From NCBI RefSeq assembly GCF_000829375.1, contig NZ_AP014624.1:124001-188000 (forward strand): 64,000 bases of DNA, given 5' to 3'. This DNA comes from Chryseobacterium sp. StRB126. GTDB taxonomy: Bacteria; Bacteroidota; Bacteroidia; Flavobacteriales; Weeksellaceae. Under the pieces are notes generated by a model. The model saw only the letters and a program-made list of their open reading frames with translations. It had not been told where the DNA came from and ran no database searches. The position numbers and the translations under genes are program-made. Positions 44,801 to 54,400 of the stretch are shown one piece after another (position 1 is the first letter of the stretch; each line of letters starts with the position of its first letter).

Positions 44801-46244
44801 CAACTGTTTTAGCCATTGGTGTAAACATTTTTCCTTCCACCCCAGCCAGAGTAAGGATTGGAATATATACAATCAGGATAATAATTTCCCCAAATGCTGC
44901 ACTGCTTCTAATTTTTGATGCTGAAAGAAACACTTCTTCATCCATTTCAGACTGCGTTAACGTCCGCATTGATTTCCTTACGCCTAAATGATGCAAGGTG
45001 GCTTCCACAATGATAACGGCTCCATCCACAATGAGTCCGAAGTCTATAGCTCCAAGACTCATCAGGTTGGCACTTACTCCAAAAACATTCATCATTCCCA
45101 GAGCAAATAAAAGAGAAAGTGGAATGGCTGAAGCTACAATAAGACCTGCTCTTAAATTTCCAAGGAAAACCACAAGAACGAATATAACAATCAAAGCTCC
45201 TTCAATCAGATTCTTTTCAACAGTACTGATGGCTCTTCCTACTAAGTCTGTTCTGTCCAAAAACGGTTCTATCACCACATCATCCGGAAGAGACTTCTGA
45301 ATGGTAGGAATTTTTGCTTTAATATTGTTGACAACTTCATTACTGTTAGCTCCTTTGAGCATCATCACTACTCCACCTACCGCATCTACCTTTCCGTCAT
45401 AGGTTAATGCTCCATAACGTACGGCACTTCCTAAACGAACATCCGCAACATCTTTGATGAAGATTGGAACACTTCCGGTTTCATTTTTAACGGCAATATT
45501 TTTAATATCTTCCAGAGAAGTTACCAGTCCGATTCCACGGATAAAATAGGCATTGGGTTTCTTGTCAATATAAGCACCTCCTGTATTTTGATTATTTTTT
45601 TCAAGGGCTGTAAAGATTTCGGTAATACTGGTTCCCATAGCCTTCAATCGATTAGGATCGATAGCCACTTCGTATTGTTTAAGCTCACCTCCAAAACTGT
45701 TGATCTCAGCTACTCCCGGAGTTCCGTTGAGCTGTCTGCGAACAATCCAGTCCTGCATGGTTCTTAGTTCCTTAGCATCATATTTCTTCTCACTGCCTTT
45801 TTTAGGGTGAAGAATATATTGATATACTTCTCCAAGACCTGTACTTACTGGAGCTAATTCGGGAGTTCCCACTCCTTTGGGAATTTCTTCCACAGCATTT
45901 TTTAACTGTTCATTGATAAGCTGTCTGGCAAAATATATGTCAACATTTTCTTTGAAGACTACTGTAATAACAGAAAGTCCGAATCTTGAAATACTTCTTG
46001 TTTCCTGAATATCCGGAACATTGGCAATACTTTGCTCAATGGGAAAGGTTACCAGTTGTTCTACTTCCTGCCCTGCCAGTGTAGGGCAAGCGGTAATGAT
46101 TTGAACCTGATTGTTGGTAATATCCGGTACGGCATCTATAGGTAATTTGGAGGCACTCCATACTCCCCAGATGACCAATAGCAGGGTCATAATACCAATA
46201 ACAGCCTTGTTCTTGATACTGAATTTTATGATTTTATCTAACAC
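41883..46244 (-). CDS. czcA: Fused heavy-metal RND pump and TolC-type outer-membrane channel (CzcA-CzcC)
   Basis: A 1453-residue fusion. Residues 1 to about 1040 are a complete HME-type RND permease: TM1, porter domains, and TM4 with SLGAIDFGLIVDGAVIIVEA, the Asp/Glu pattern of Zn/Co/Cd exporters. It ends with TM12 (FVLPMLYIIFNTK). At residue 1041 (ATG at 43124) a signal-peptide-like stretch begins (MQSLTVVLIFGLMILGQTFKAQ), then a full TolC-type protein of about 390 residues with two repeats. No stop or frameshift separates them. The fused part may be cleaved at the internal signal, or the internal ATG may also serve as a start. I recall similar long CzcA proteins in Flavobacteriia. Confidence 0.9.
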   Translation of the reverse strand: MLDKIIKFSIKNKAVIGIMTLLLVIWGVWSASKLPIDAVPDITNNQVQIITACPTLAGQEVEQLVTFPIEQSIANVPDIQETRSISRFGLSVITVVFKENVDIYFARQLINEQLKNAVEEIPKGVGTPELAPVSTGLGEVYQYILHPKKGSEKKYDAKELRTMQDWIVRRQLNGTPGVAEINSFGGELKQYEVAIDPNRLKAMGTSITEIFTALEKNNQNTGGAYIDKKPNAYFIRGIGLVTSLEDIKNIAVKNETGSVPIFIKDVADVRLGSAVRYGALTYDGKVDAVGGVVMMLKGANSNEVVNNIKAKIPTIQKSLPDDVVIEPFLDRTDLVGRAISTVEKNLIEGALIVIFVLVVFLGNLRAGLIVASAIPLSLLFALGMMNVFGVSANLMSLGAIDFGLIVDGAVIIVEATLHHLGVRKSMRTLTQSEMDEEVFLSASKIRSSAAFGEIIILIVYIPILTLAGVEGKMFTPMAKTVGFAILGALILSLTYIPMMSALFLSKKVSHKETFSDKMMNFLQKIYQPLLQKAIKVKYIIVSTTVAVFVIAAFVFKNMGGEFIPQLQEGDFAFHCILPQGSSLSQSIETSMQASRIIKQFDEVKMVVGKTGSAEVPTDPMPPEATDMIVVLKPQSEWKTKKSYNELADEISEKLETIPGVFFEKNQPIQMRFNELMTGIRQDVAVKIFGENLDSLAVYADKVGKIIQTVGGATAPQIERVSGLPQINVQYDRTRIANYGLNIEDVNNAVSTAFAGKAAGQVFENERRFDLVVRLDSLHRTDISDVNNLMITSASGAQIPLSQVANVSYKLGPAQISREQGKRRIVIGFNVKGRDVESVVKDIQAKLDKVKLPSGYYFTYGGQFENLQEASKRLMIAVPVSLLLIFMLLYFTFKSFKQAALIFTAIPMSAIGGVFALVIRDMPFSISAGIGFIALFGVAVLNGIVLIGTFNQLEKEGETDILKRVFEGTKTRLRPVLMTATVASLGFLPMAISTGAGAEVQKPLATVVIGGLVTATFLTLFVLPMLYIIFNTKILKRKNNNMQSLTVVLIFGLMILGQTFKAQSRPISVEEAVQMAMDNNLTLQSKDLSIKSAEALRPTAKELPKLSFDAQLGQYNSPKFDQSFAISQSIPFPTLFKARKELINETIKSKQIDKEITTNELIKDVRTYYYEIEYFQYNKEKLTNLAGYYEDFIRIATVRFKAGDIKKIEINTAETQKGEVDLLLRQNEVYLNNAYKNLKTLLNTSENLEVPFKTNYEPLKAENVLDSTVVANNPTVKAFYHEMEIAEKNKKVEKATGLPDFSLGYTNQSLIGFHTINGQENFYDSGKRFQSATVGVAIPLTFGATKARMRALEYDKQVAETNARMQKKQLTAQLENAFNQYQQDIQQYDYYINQALPNAEKIVKAAQLGYKTGEISYVEYLFALQTATNIQLKYLESIQQVNQAVVTINSIINK

Positions 46245-46297
46245 GATTTTTATTTAATTTTATTGAAAATATAAGCATACAGCATAGAATACTGCAG

Positions 46298-46333
46298 CAA
46301 AAATATCCTGAAAACCTCTGCAATGGTATTGCA
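46298..46333 (-). promoter_or_regulatory. Candidate metal-regulated operator and promoter of the czc operon
   Basis: On the minus strand the palindrome TGCAATACCATTGCA (46333-46319) is followed 15 bases after its TTG by TATTTTTG (46305-46298). The layout equals that before the P-type ATPase. The 22 bases covering the palindrome and its flank differ at only two positions between the sites by hand count. It lies 54-89 bases upstream of czcA. Confidence 0.6.
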
Positions 46334-46381
46334 AAGTTTCAAGTAGGTGCAGAAAGCATAACTTTCTAACAATCAATACAA

Positions 46382-46705
46382 TTAAATTTTAGGAGGTTGC
46401 CAGATAGGATCGTATATCTGATAGGCAAAGTCGTTTTTGTGAAATAAGATTTTCTTTGAAAAATAAGCAGGAATCTGTTCAGGGAGTTCCAGTAATGGAT
46501 CCATTTTAAAAGCAGAAACAGTCATCTGGCAACAACTACAAGCACACAATGGCGAGCAAATATCCCCTTTGTCTGTGGAATGACTCTCAGAAATGCTTAA
46601 AGAAATTACTTTGTTTCCTGAATTTAATGGATGAGACACGTCTTCACATGGCATTAAAGATAACGCCATGAAATAAATTGCCAATATCCATCTTAAGAGG
46701 TTCAT
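46382..46705 (-). CDS. Small Cys-rich exported protein (DUF6660-like)
   Basis: A 107-residue protein with an N-terminal hydrophobic segment (LLRWILAIYFMALSLMPC) and a Cys cluster (CSPLCACSCC). It ends in WQPPKI. Proteins of this appearance are often found next to CzcA/CusA pumps in Flavobacteriia, and I recall the label DUF6660. The Cys cluster suits metal binding in the periplasm; this is inferred. It lies 137 bases upstream of czcA, before the palindromic operator. Confidence 0.65.
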   Translation of the reverse strand: MNLLRWILAIYFMALSLMPCEDVSHPLNSGNKVISLSISESHSTDKGDICSPLCACSCCQMTVSAFKMDPLLELPEQIPAYFSKKILFHKNDFAYQIYDPIWQPPKI

Positions 46706-47057
46706 TGCTACAAAGGTAAAGTTTTTTTATAAAATGGGTGAATCTTCAACGTTTTAAACATGACAAAAATCATTCCCCCCTCATCCTTACAGGTTTTTCA
46801 AAAATTATATTTATCACTCAACTGTTATATATTTTCAAAAAAAATGCCATACTTATTATTGCATCCATTAAGATAATTAACAAATCCATAAATCTTCCAA
46901 AAACCCCTATTAATAAACAGTTCCCCACTCTTTCAAACAGGCTTTTACTACCTTTGTGAAAAATTAAATAACCGTTATTAAAGTAATACAACAATTCACA
47001 ATCCATAAGAAATATTCTCATTTATTTCAATCTCTAAACAAAATTAATTTTTTATAT
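46706..47057. other. Intergenic region upstream of the toxin island
   Basis: About 350 AT-rich bases. A TACCTTTG -7-like element lies at 46949-46956, about 100 bases before the first gene of the island, with no clear -33. I see no gene here; short open frames on both strands have no recognisable content. Confidence 0.4.
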
Positions 47058-47882
47058 ATGAAACGAACACTACTATTGGTTTGCACTATAGCTGCGTCCA
47101 GTATTTTCGCACAAAGCTGGAACACTACAGGAAATTCAGGCACAGATTCTTCTACCAATTTCTTGGGAACATCGGATGCAAAAGACTTAGTTTTAAAAAC
47201 CAATAACATGGAAAGAATCCGTTTGAATGCCAATGGAGCTGTAGGGATTACTGGAGCTTCTTCGGATGGAATTGCTCTTAATGTATCTGGGAGAACTCTA
47301 ATCACAGCAAGTGCCTTATCTGATACGTTCTATGTAGGAAATACTGCTGCCAATCACCCGGGTGGAAACTCCCTTGTTTTCCTAAGATACAGTCTTTATC
47401 AGCCCAATAACCCAGGGATATTAGATGTAGCAGGATGGCCAACTTCTACGACTTACGGATGGATTATGTCACTACGAGCAAACGGAAAACTTTTTTTAGG
47501 AACCAATCCTGATGCTACATGTGGGGATTGCAGCGAATTCAGAATGTTTGTGAAAGACGGAATCCGAACAGAAAAGGTAAAGATTGATGTTGCCACAGCC
47601 AACGGTTGGGCAGATTATGTATTTAACAAAAACTATAGACTTAGAACTTTAGAAGAGGTTGAAAAGCATATTGAAGAAAAAGGTCATTTGCCGAATATTC
47701 CTTCTACAGATGAGGTCATGAAAAATGGAATTAACCTTGGTGAAATGGATGCTAAACTTCTTGAAAAGATTGAAGAGCTGACTCTTTATTCAATTGAACA
47801 AAATAAGCAGCTAAAATCTCAATCAGAAGAAATTAAAGAATTAAAAAAACAGGTACAACAAATATTAACCACAAAAAGATAA
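47058..47882 (+). CDS. Tail-fibre-like exported protein heading the RHS operon
   Basis: A 274-residue exported protein. A signal peptide (IAASSIFAQ) is followed by a beta-rich body with phage-tail-fibre-like phrases (STNFLGTSDAKDLVLKTNNMERIRLNANGAVGI, IMSLRANGKLFLGTN). The C-terminal part NYRLRTLEEVEKHIEEKGHLPNIPSTDEV and GINLGEMDAKLLEKIEELTLY, ending in a coiled coil (QLKSQSEEIKELKKQVQQI), is a widespread Bacteroidota ending on fibre-like surface proteins. It is 2 bases before the next gene and in the same orientation as the RHS gene, so a role in presenting or delivering the toxin is possible but unproved. Confidence 0.7.
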   Translation: MKRTLLLVCTIAASSIFAQSWNTTGNSGTDSSTNFLGTSDAKDLVLKTNNMERIRLNANGAVGITGASSDGIALNVSGRTLITASALSDTFYVGNTAANHPGGNSLVFLRYSLYQPNNPGILDVAGWPTSTTYGWIMSLRANGKLFLGTNPDATCGDCSEFRMFVKDGIRTEKVKIDVATANGWADYVFNKNYRLRTLEEVEKHIEEKGHLPNIPSTDEVMKNGINLGEMDAKLLEKIEELTLYSIEQNKQLKSQSEEIKELKKQVQQILTTKR

Positions 47883-47884
47883 AC

Positions 47885-48361
47885 ATGAAAAGAAAATTAC
47901 TTTCTGCATTTTCTCTATTGATCGGTTTTCTGGGATATTCTCAGACAGAAGTCTATTTTAAATATGATGAAGCCGGAAACCAACGATATAGAGGAACGAA
48001 TGCTGCTGCTAAAAAAGCACCTGAAGAAATAGTAAAACAAGAAGCTGAGGCAGCAAAAACTGCTATTGCAAAGCAAGAACCTCAAATGGATGAAAAAACA
48101 TTTCTGAAAAACATCAGATTGTACCCGGTTCCTGTCAACGATTTTCTTACGATAGACTGGACTGAAGAAGTAGATGGTCTTATTGAATCTGTTTCATTGT
48201 ACCAGCATAGTACTACTCACTGGAAATTTCAACAACAGAATATGCCAGATCTAAACCGTCAGGTAAAAATCAATATGACCGGTTATGACTGGGGAGTATA
48301 CATCCTTAGGTTTACTTTAAAAGACGGAAGAGTCTTTGGTAGAAATGTAACCAAGCGATAA
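47885..48361 (+). CDS. Small exported protein with YD-like motif and T9SS-like C-terminal domain
   Basis: A 158-residue exported protein. After a signal peptide (LIGFLGYSQ) comes VYFKYDEAGNQRYRGTN, whose YDEAGNxRYR is the core of an RHS/YD repeat. An Ala/Lys/Glu helix follows, then an about 75-residue C-terminal domain (IRLYPVPVNDFLTIDW to GVYILRFTLKDGRVFGRNVTKR) of T9SS sorting-signal type. It lies between the fibre-like and RHS genes, 2 and 41 bases from them. The RHS protein has a signal peptide but no such C-terminus, so this protein may carry the secretion signal for it. That is a hypothesis. Confidence 0.7.
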   Translation: MKRKLLSAFSLLIGFLGYSQTEVYFKYDEAGNQRYRGTNAAAKKAPEEIVKQEAEAAKTAIAKQEPQMDEKTFLKNIRLYPVPVNDFLTIDWTEEVDGLIESVSLYQHSTTHWKFQQQNMPDLNRQVKINMTGYDWGVYILRFTLKDGRVFGRNVTKR

Positions 48362-48402
48362 GAAAATCATTATTTATCATTTATAAAACAACTAATACAA
48401 CA

Positions 48403-51400
48403 ATGAAATTATTTTCATCATTGATATTATCCTTGTGTTCTGTATTGGGCTTTTCGCAGACCATACTGTATCAGGCGGAAACCATATCCCGTACTGTTCA
48501 GGACCCACAATCGGTTGTTATGGCACAAGGATTTCATGCTACATCAAATGTTTCAAATCCATTTATAGCAAAAATAGGTCCTGCCACAGGAAGTTCAGGC
48601 GGTGGCCCAGTGGATTCAGGAGCAGGAGGTAATAATCCCTCCGGAGCCACAACATCAAAAGGACAACCTTTTCATGACACCAAGGGTAATATAGACGTTT
48701 CAGGATCTGGACAATTACAATTTACACTCCCTATTGCTCTGCCACCGGGAGTAAAAAACATTGCTCCACAAACCAATCTTGTATACACTAGTGGCACAGG
48801 AAATGGCAGTGCCGGATATGGATGGAACATATCAGGAATCTCCTCTATTTCAAGGGTAGGAAAAAACGTTGAAAGCGATGCAGAAACAAAAGGAATTAAA
48901 CTAGATTATTCAGACCGTTATAGCTTTAACGGACAAAGATTAATCTTAAAAAATGGAGAATATGGAAAAGATGGATCTGAATATGTAACAGAAAAATATT
49001 CTAATGTAAAGATTAAATCCATAGGATCTATTAATCCGGCACAGGGATGGCAAGGCCCTGAATATTGGGAAGTTACTTTTGAAGATGGTTCACAAGCCTG
49101 GTTTGGTCGTAATTTGAGCGCAAAAACCCCAACAGAATATAATATAAGCGAATGGAAAGACGCACAAGGAAATTATATTTCTTATGAGTATATATTAGAA
49201 AACAATATTGCTACTATAAATAATATAAAATGGGGTGGAAATAAAACCCTAAACACCCCTCACTTCAATAGCATTGAGTTTAACTATTCTACGTCAAGGA
49301 CCTTAAATGAGCAATCTTATATAAATGGTGTAAGATATACTCAAACCAATCTCTTATCGGAAATTAAAGTAACTTCAAATGGTAATCCTTTTAAGAGATA
49401 CAGTATAGAATATACAAACAATGGAACAAGTTACCAGTTTGCCAATAAGATTACAGAACATAATGCGGACGGAGTACCATCAGATCCTGTCATTCTAAAA
49501 TACCCAGGTATGGTAAACTCTTATGCCGCATCATATGATACTGAACCCGATCCTTTTAATAATGTAAGATTTGTAGGAGATTTCAATGGAGACTCTTATC
49601 TGGATTTCTTAATGAACAACGGTACCGTAAAACTAGGTGCCCTTAATGAGACTTTCACTTCCATTGCTACAGGTAAGACTTTTGCAAATAATGCTAAAGT
49701 GGTCAATACATTGTTAGATGAAGACGGCCAGGTATATAGTGGAAATGGGATTATTGAATATAAAGATAGTAGAATTTTAGGGTATATTTTTAGAGATAAT
49801 AACTTTGTAAAAGTATTTGAAAAAAACTTAGAAAGTACATGGTTTGGTTATAAAGATGACCATATTATTCTAGAAGTTGGTGATTTCAACGGAGATGGTA
49901 TCCCTGATGTATTTCTTGATGATGGCTTCTCACCTCCTAATAAATCAAGAGCTGTTGCAGACCTTAAATATCCAGACACACCAATTAATGGTATTATTTC
50001 AACAATCAATGATGATTTATATCCTGATCAAAAATATATGGATATTGATGGTGACGGGAAAGTGGAAATCATCAGTGTATCAGGGTCACAATATACTGTC
50101 TTTGAATTTACAAAATTCAACTCCTACGCTTACGAGAAGAAAATAAAATTCTCAGGATCATTACTGGAAAACAAAGATCCTGAATTTCCAGTCTTATATG
50201 GAGATTTCAATGGTGACGGGAAACTTGACTTTGCTATTCCTATTACAGATTACGCCATTGGGAAACCTGACGATTGGAGGTTTTATATGGGAACAGAAAA
50301 AGGATTTACCCCTTACTTAAAGAATGAATTTTTCACCTATAGAAAATTCCAGAAAGAAGTAAATGGGAATTATGCAAAATTTGCCAAACAATATTTCTTC
50401 TCTGTTACTGATATGAACAAAGATGGAAAGTCTGATATTGTTCAGGTTTTCTCATACAATCAGATTAACATGATGAATGCGAATGGCTCCAGAGATTTTG
50501 GGTATGTCGTAAGCGCCAAGATTGCTAATGGTTCTGACATTGACGGAACTCCTAACTTCGCTCCCAACTGGTCATTCCAGAGTCCTAAGTTTCAAGTCCC
50601 TGATCTTCTTGATCTGACCCTGTTTGCCCCTATGACTAATCCTGTCAAATCCGGTAATAATTATTATAATGTTTTTATATACTGGAAAGATATTCTACAC
50701 AAAATCCAAGGGCCCACTCCAATTGCTCAACTGGCAAGAATAAGTTCAATTAAACAAGGAGGAATCACTACTAGGATAAAATACTTAGAAATGGTTCCGG
50801 ATAACATCAATAATCCTGATTTTTATAAGAAGGATAAAAAAGTAGTATATCCATATTATTCTTTAAGCAGAGCCGATCAAATGTATGCCGTCTCACAGCT
50901 TGAGCAAGACGGCAGAAAACAAGATTTCAGATATAGAGGCGTTACAGGAAACATGCCAGGGAAAAGAATGGTTGGATATCATCAGACTGCAAATTCCTCA
51001 TGGTATGCCAACGGATTTGAAAAAACAAAAATTTGGTCAGGAATAGAGATTGATCCCTTAAAAGATGGTGCTCCTGTAAAATTATGGTCAATCAGAACTA
51101 ATGACGAATCTAAAATTTTCCCTGCGGATCTTTCTGAAAACAATACTCAACTATTAACCTTCAAATCTACATCCTATCAATCTACACAACTTGTCAATGG
51201 ACAAGCAGTATCTGTAGTATCTGATGATGAAAAACCGAAAGTTGTAAAAGTAGTACTCCCTTTAAGAAGCAGAGAAAAAGACTTTTTAACAGGTACCATT
51301 ACTTCAAATGGTACTAGCTATGGAGATTATTATCTTCCAACCAGTACTACATCTATTGTAAATGATGACTTAGCAACTACTCGATCTTCATTTGAGTATA

Positions 51401-54400
51401 TCCACAATCCAACAGGAACAGGAGCTGATTATTATATTGGCCGTCCAAAGACTAAAACTGATATTATTTATGCTTATGGTGATAATAAATCTGTTAAACA
51501 GGAGTACACGTATGAAAATAATTTATTAAAAAATCAAAAAAATTGGAACAGAGATAACACAGAGTTTTTCCAAGAAACTTATAGTTATGATGGATTTGGT
51601 AATATTATTCAAAAAGAAGTAGCTAATAGCATAGATAATCAAACCCAAACAAGCAAAGCAGAATATGATCCAAAGGGAAGATTTGTGATCAAAAGGATTG
51701 ACAATCTAGGATTGGAGACTAATATCCTTTATAATGATTGGGGACAAATTGAAAAGCAAACAGATCCACTGGGAAATACTCTTACTAATACCTATGACCG
51801 TTGGGGAATGCTTCTTACCTCAAAAACTAATTTAGGAGGAACAACCAGTTATCAGTATTATAGGGATGACGACTCCAATATTACCATAACTCAATATGAT
51901 CCTGACAATGATATATCTAAAAAGTATATCAATAAATTAGGTCAAACATATCAAGTATCCAATAAAACCTTTAGACAGGGACGGTTTATTGCCAAAGAAA
52001 CATATTATGACATTCTGGGAAGAATTGTAAAAGAGTCTGAACCCTATTATGAACAAAGCCTAGGCCCTTCTGGTTGGAATACAATAGAATATGATGACTC
52101 TGTATTTCCTGCTAAAGTTAAAGCTAAAGCTTTTACTGGTAAAGAAACAGAAACTTTTGTTACCGGGTTAACAACAACTGTCCATGAAATCAACGGAAAT
52201 GGAAGGACAAACTCCCAAACAACAGATGCTTTAGGAAATATAATTTCCACAACAGATAAAGGTGGAACTATTCTATTTTCTTATAATGCTGCAGGTGAAC
52301 AAATCAAAGCTCAATATGCAGAAAATATAGTAACTACAAAATATGACTCTTGGGGAAGAAGATCTGAATTTAATGATCCTTCCAATGGACTATATAAATA
52401 TGATTACAATGGCTTTGGTCAGCCTAATAAGATTATTAGTCCAAAGGGAACTAAAGAATATACTTATAACGCTTTAGGACAGTTAATCACACAAAAAGAA
52501 TTTTCTACAACAGACGGCGGAGCTGCTACTGATAAGATTATTTCTTTCACCTATGATAATAAGGGTAGACTCATTTCAAAGGCTGGAACATCTAAAGGAA
52601 AGTCGTTTAGTTCAAATGCTTCTTATGATCCTCAAGGAAGGCTTTTATCATCATCTGAAAGCAGCAATGGTAAATATTTTATGCAGAAAGGAATTACCTA
52701 TGATGATAAAGCGAGAGTAGTTTCTTATGAAAAGCACTTATATTCTTCCGGCGTACTTAGCAAAGTACAGATTGAGAATTTATATCATCCATGGAATGGA
52801 GATCTATATCTGGTAAAAGATAAGGAAACAGGTAAAAATCTATGGGAGCTAAAAGAGACAGATGCTAAGGGAAGAGTATGGAGAGCTAAACTTGGTACTT
52901 CTGAACTCAATAGCTTCTATGATGATAATGGGTTTTTAACAAGTGTTAATCATTCTTCACCTGTAAAAAGTGGAATCCTTCAGCTTTCATATTCATTTGA
53001 CGCTCTTAAGAATGAACTTACAAGCCGCTCAACGGGAGGAGATTTCAATATTACGGAATCTTTTAGTTATGATGATAACAACCGACTGACCAATTGGGCT
53101 AATCCGATGACCGGAATTAAAGACCCTCTTGCTATTCTTAATGTTTATGATGTTAAAGGAAGAATTATTGAAAATGATCAGATAGGAAAAATTAAATTTG
53201 AAAACTCTGCTAAAATCTATCAGCCAACAGGAATGACCCTTAATGCAGCAGGAATGGAAAATTATAATAATGATCTGATCCAAAGCATTATTTACAATGA
53301 AAATAATGATCCTGTATTTATTGATGGAGAAAAAGGAGATGTTGCATTTCAGTATGGATTAACAGCCATGAGACAGAGAGCTACCTATGGAGGAAACTTT
53401 ACTGCTGATGGAGAAGGTAAGTTCACGAAATTCTACAGTGAAGACGGAAGCTTTGAAGTGGTAAAAGATAATACCACCGGGAAAGAAAAGCATATTTTAT
53501 ATATCGAAGGCTCACCTTATGAAAGTAACATAGTCTATTTAAAGAATTATGATGAATCAACAGGCTCATATAAATTTTTGCATAAGGATTATTTAGGTAG
53601 TATCTTAGCAATAAGCGATGAAGCTGGAAATAAACTTGAACAGAGACATTTTGATGCATGGGGGAACCTCACTCACCTGCAGATAGGAAGTGCAGCAATT
53701 ATAACCGACAAGCAGCAATTAGCAAATACTGATTTGTTAATTAATAGAGGCTATACAGGCCATGAGCATTTTGCTGAAGTAGGTCTCATTCACATGAACG
53801 GAAGATTATACGATCCGTTATTGCGAAGGTTCTTAAGTGCAGATGAAAACATTCAGGCACCATTTAATACTCAAAACTATAATAAGTATGGGTATGTACT
53901 GAATAATCCTTTAATGTATGCCGATCCAAGTGGAGAATTTATTTGGATAGCTGTAGGTGCATTAGCTGGAGCTTATTTCACAGGCGTAAAAGCTAATGGC
54001 TCATGGAATCCTACCCAATGGAACTGGGGAGCTACTTGGGGTAAAATTGCAATGGGTGGTGCTATTGGTGCATTTACAGGTGGGTTAGGTTCCGCCGTAG
54101 GTATGACTGCCGCCAGCATTGCAGCTACTTCATGGGGAATATCAGGTGGAATCTTAGGAGGTGCCATAGTAGGTGCAGCAGGAGGTGCTGTTGCAGGTGC
54201 AGTTAGTGGATTTGCAAGTGCAGTAATGTTTGGCGAAAATGTTTTGAAAGGAACTCTAATGGGAGGTTTATCCGGAGCAGCTATGGGGGGCGTTATAGGT
54301 GGAATTGCAGGAGGAGTACAGCAGATAGCTGCTAATATACAGGCTGCTAAAATAGGTGCACCCCAGGGAACAATATTAAAAGGCGCTCCTATTGCTGAAG

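Noticed and set aside
46738..46959. Short frames in the gap before the toxin island (also 46818-47021 on the minus strand)
   Set aside because: AT-rich, no start context and no recognisable motif.
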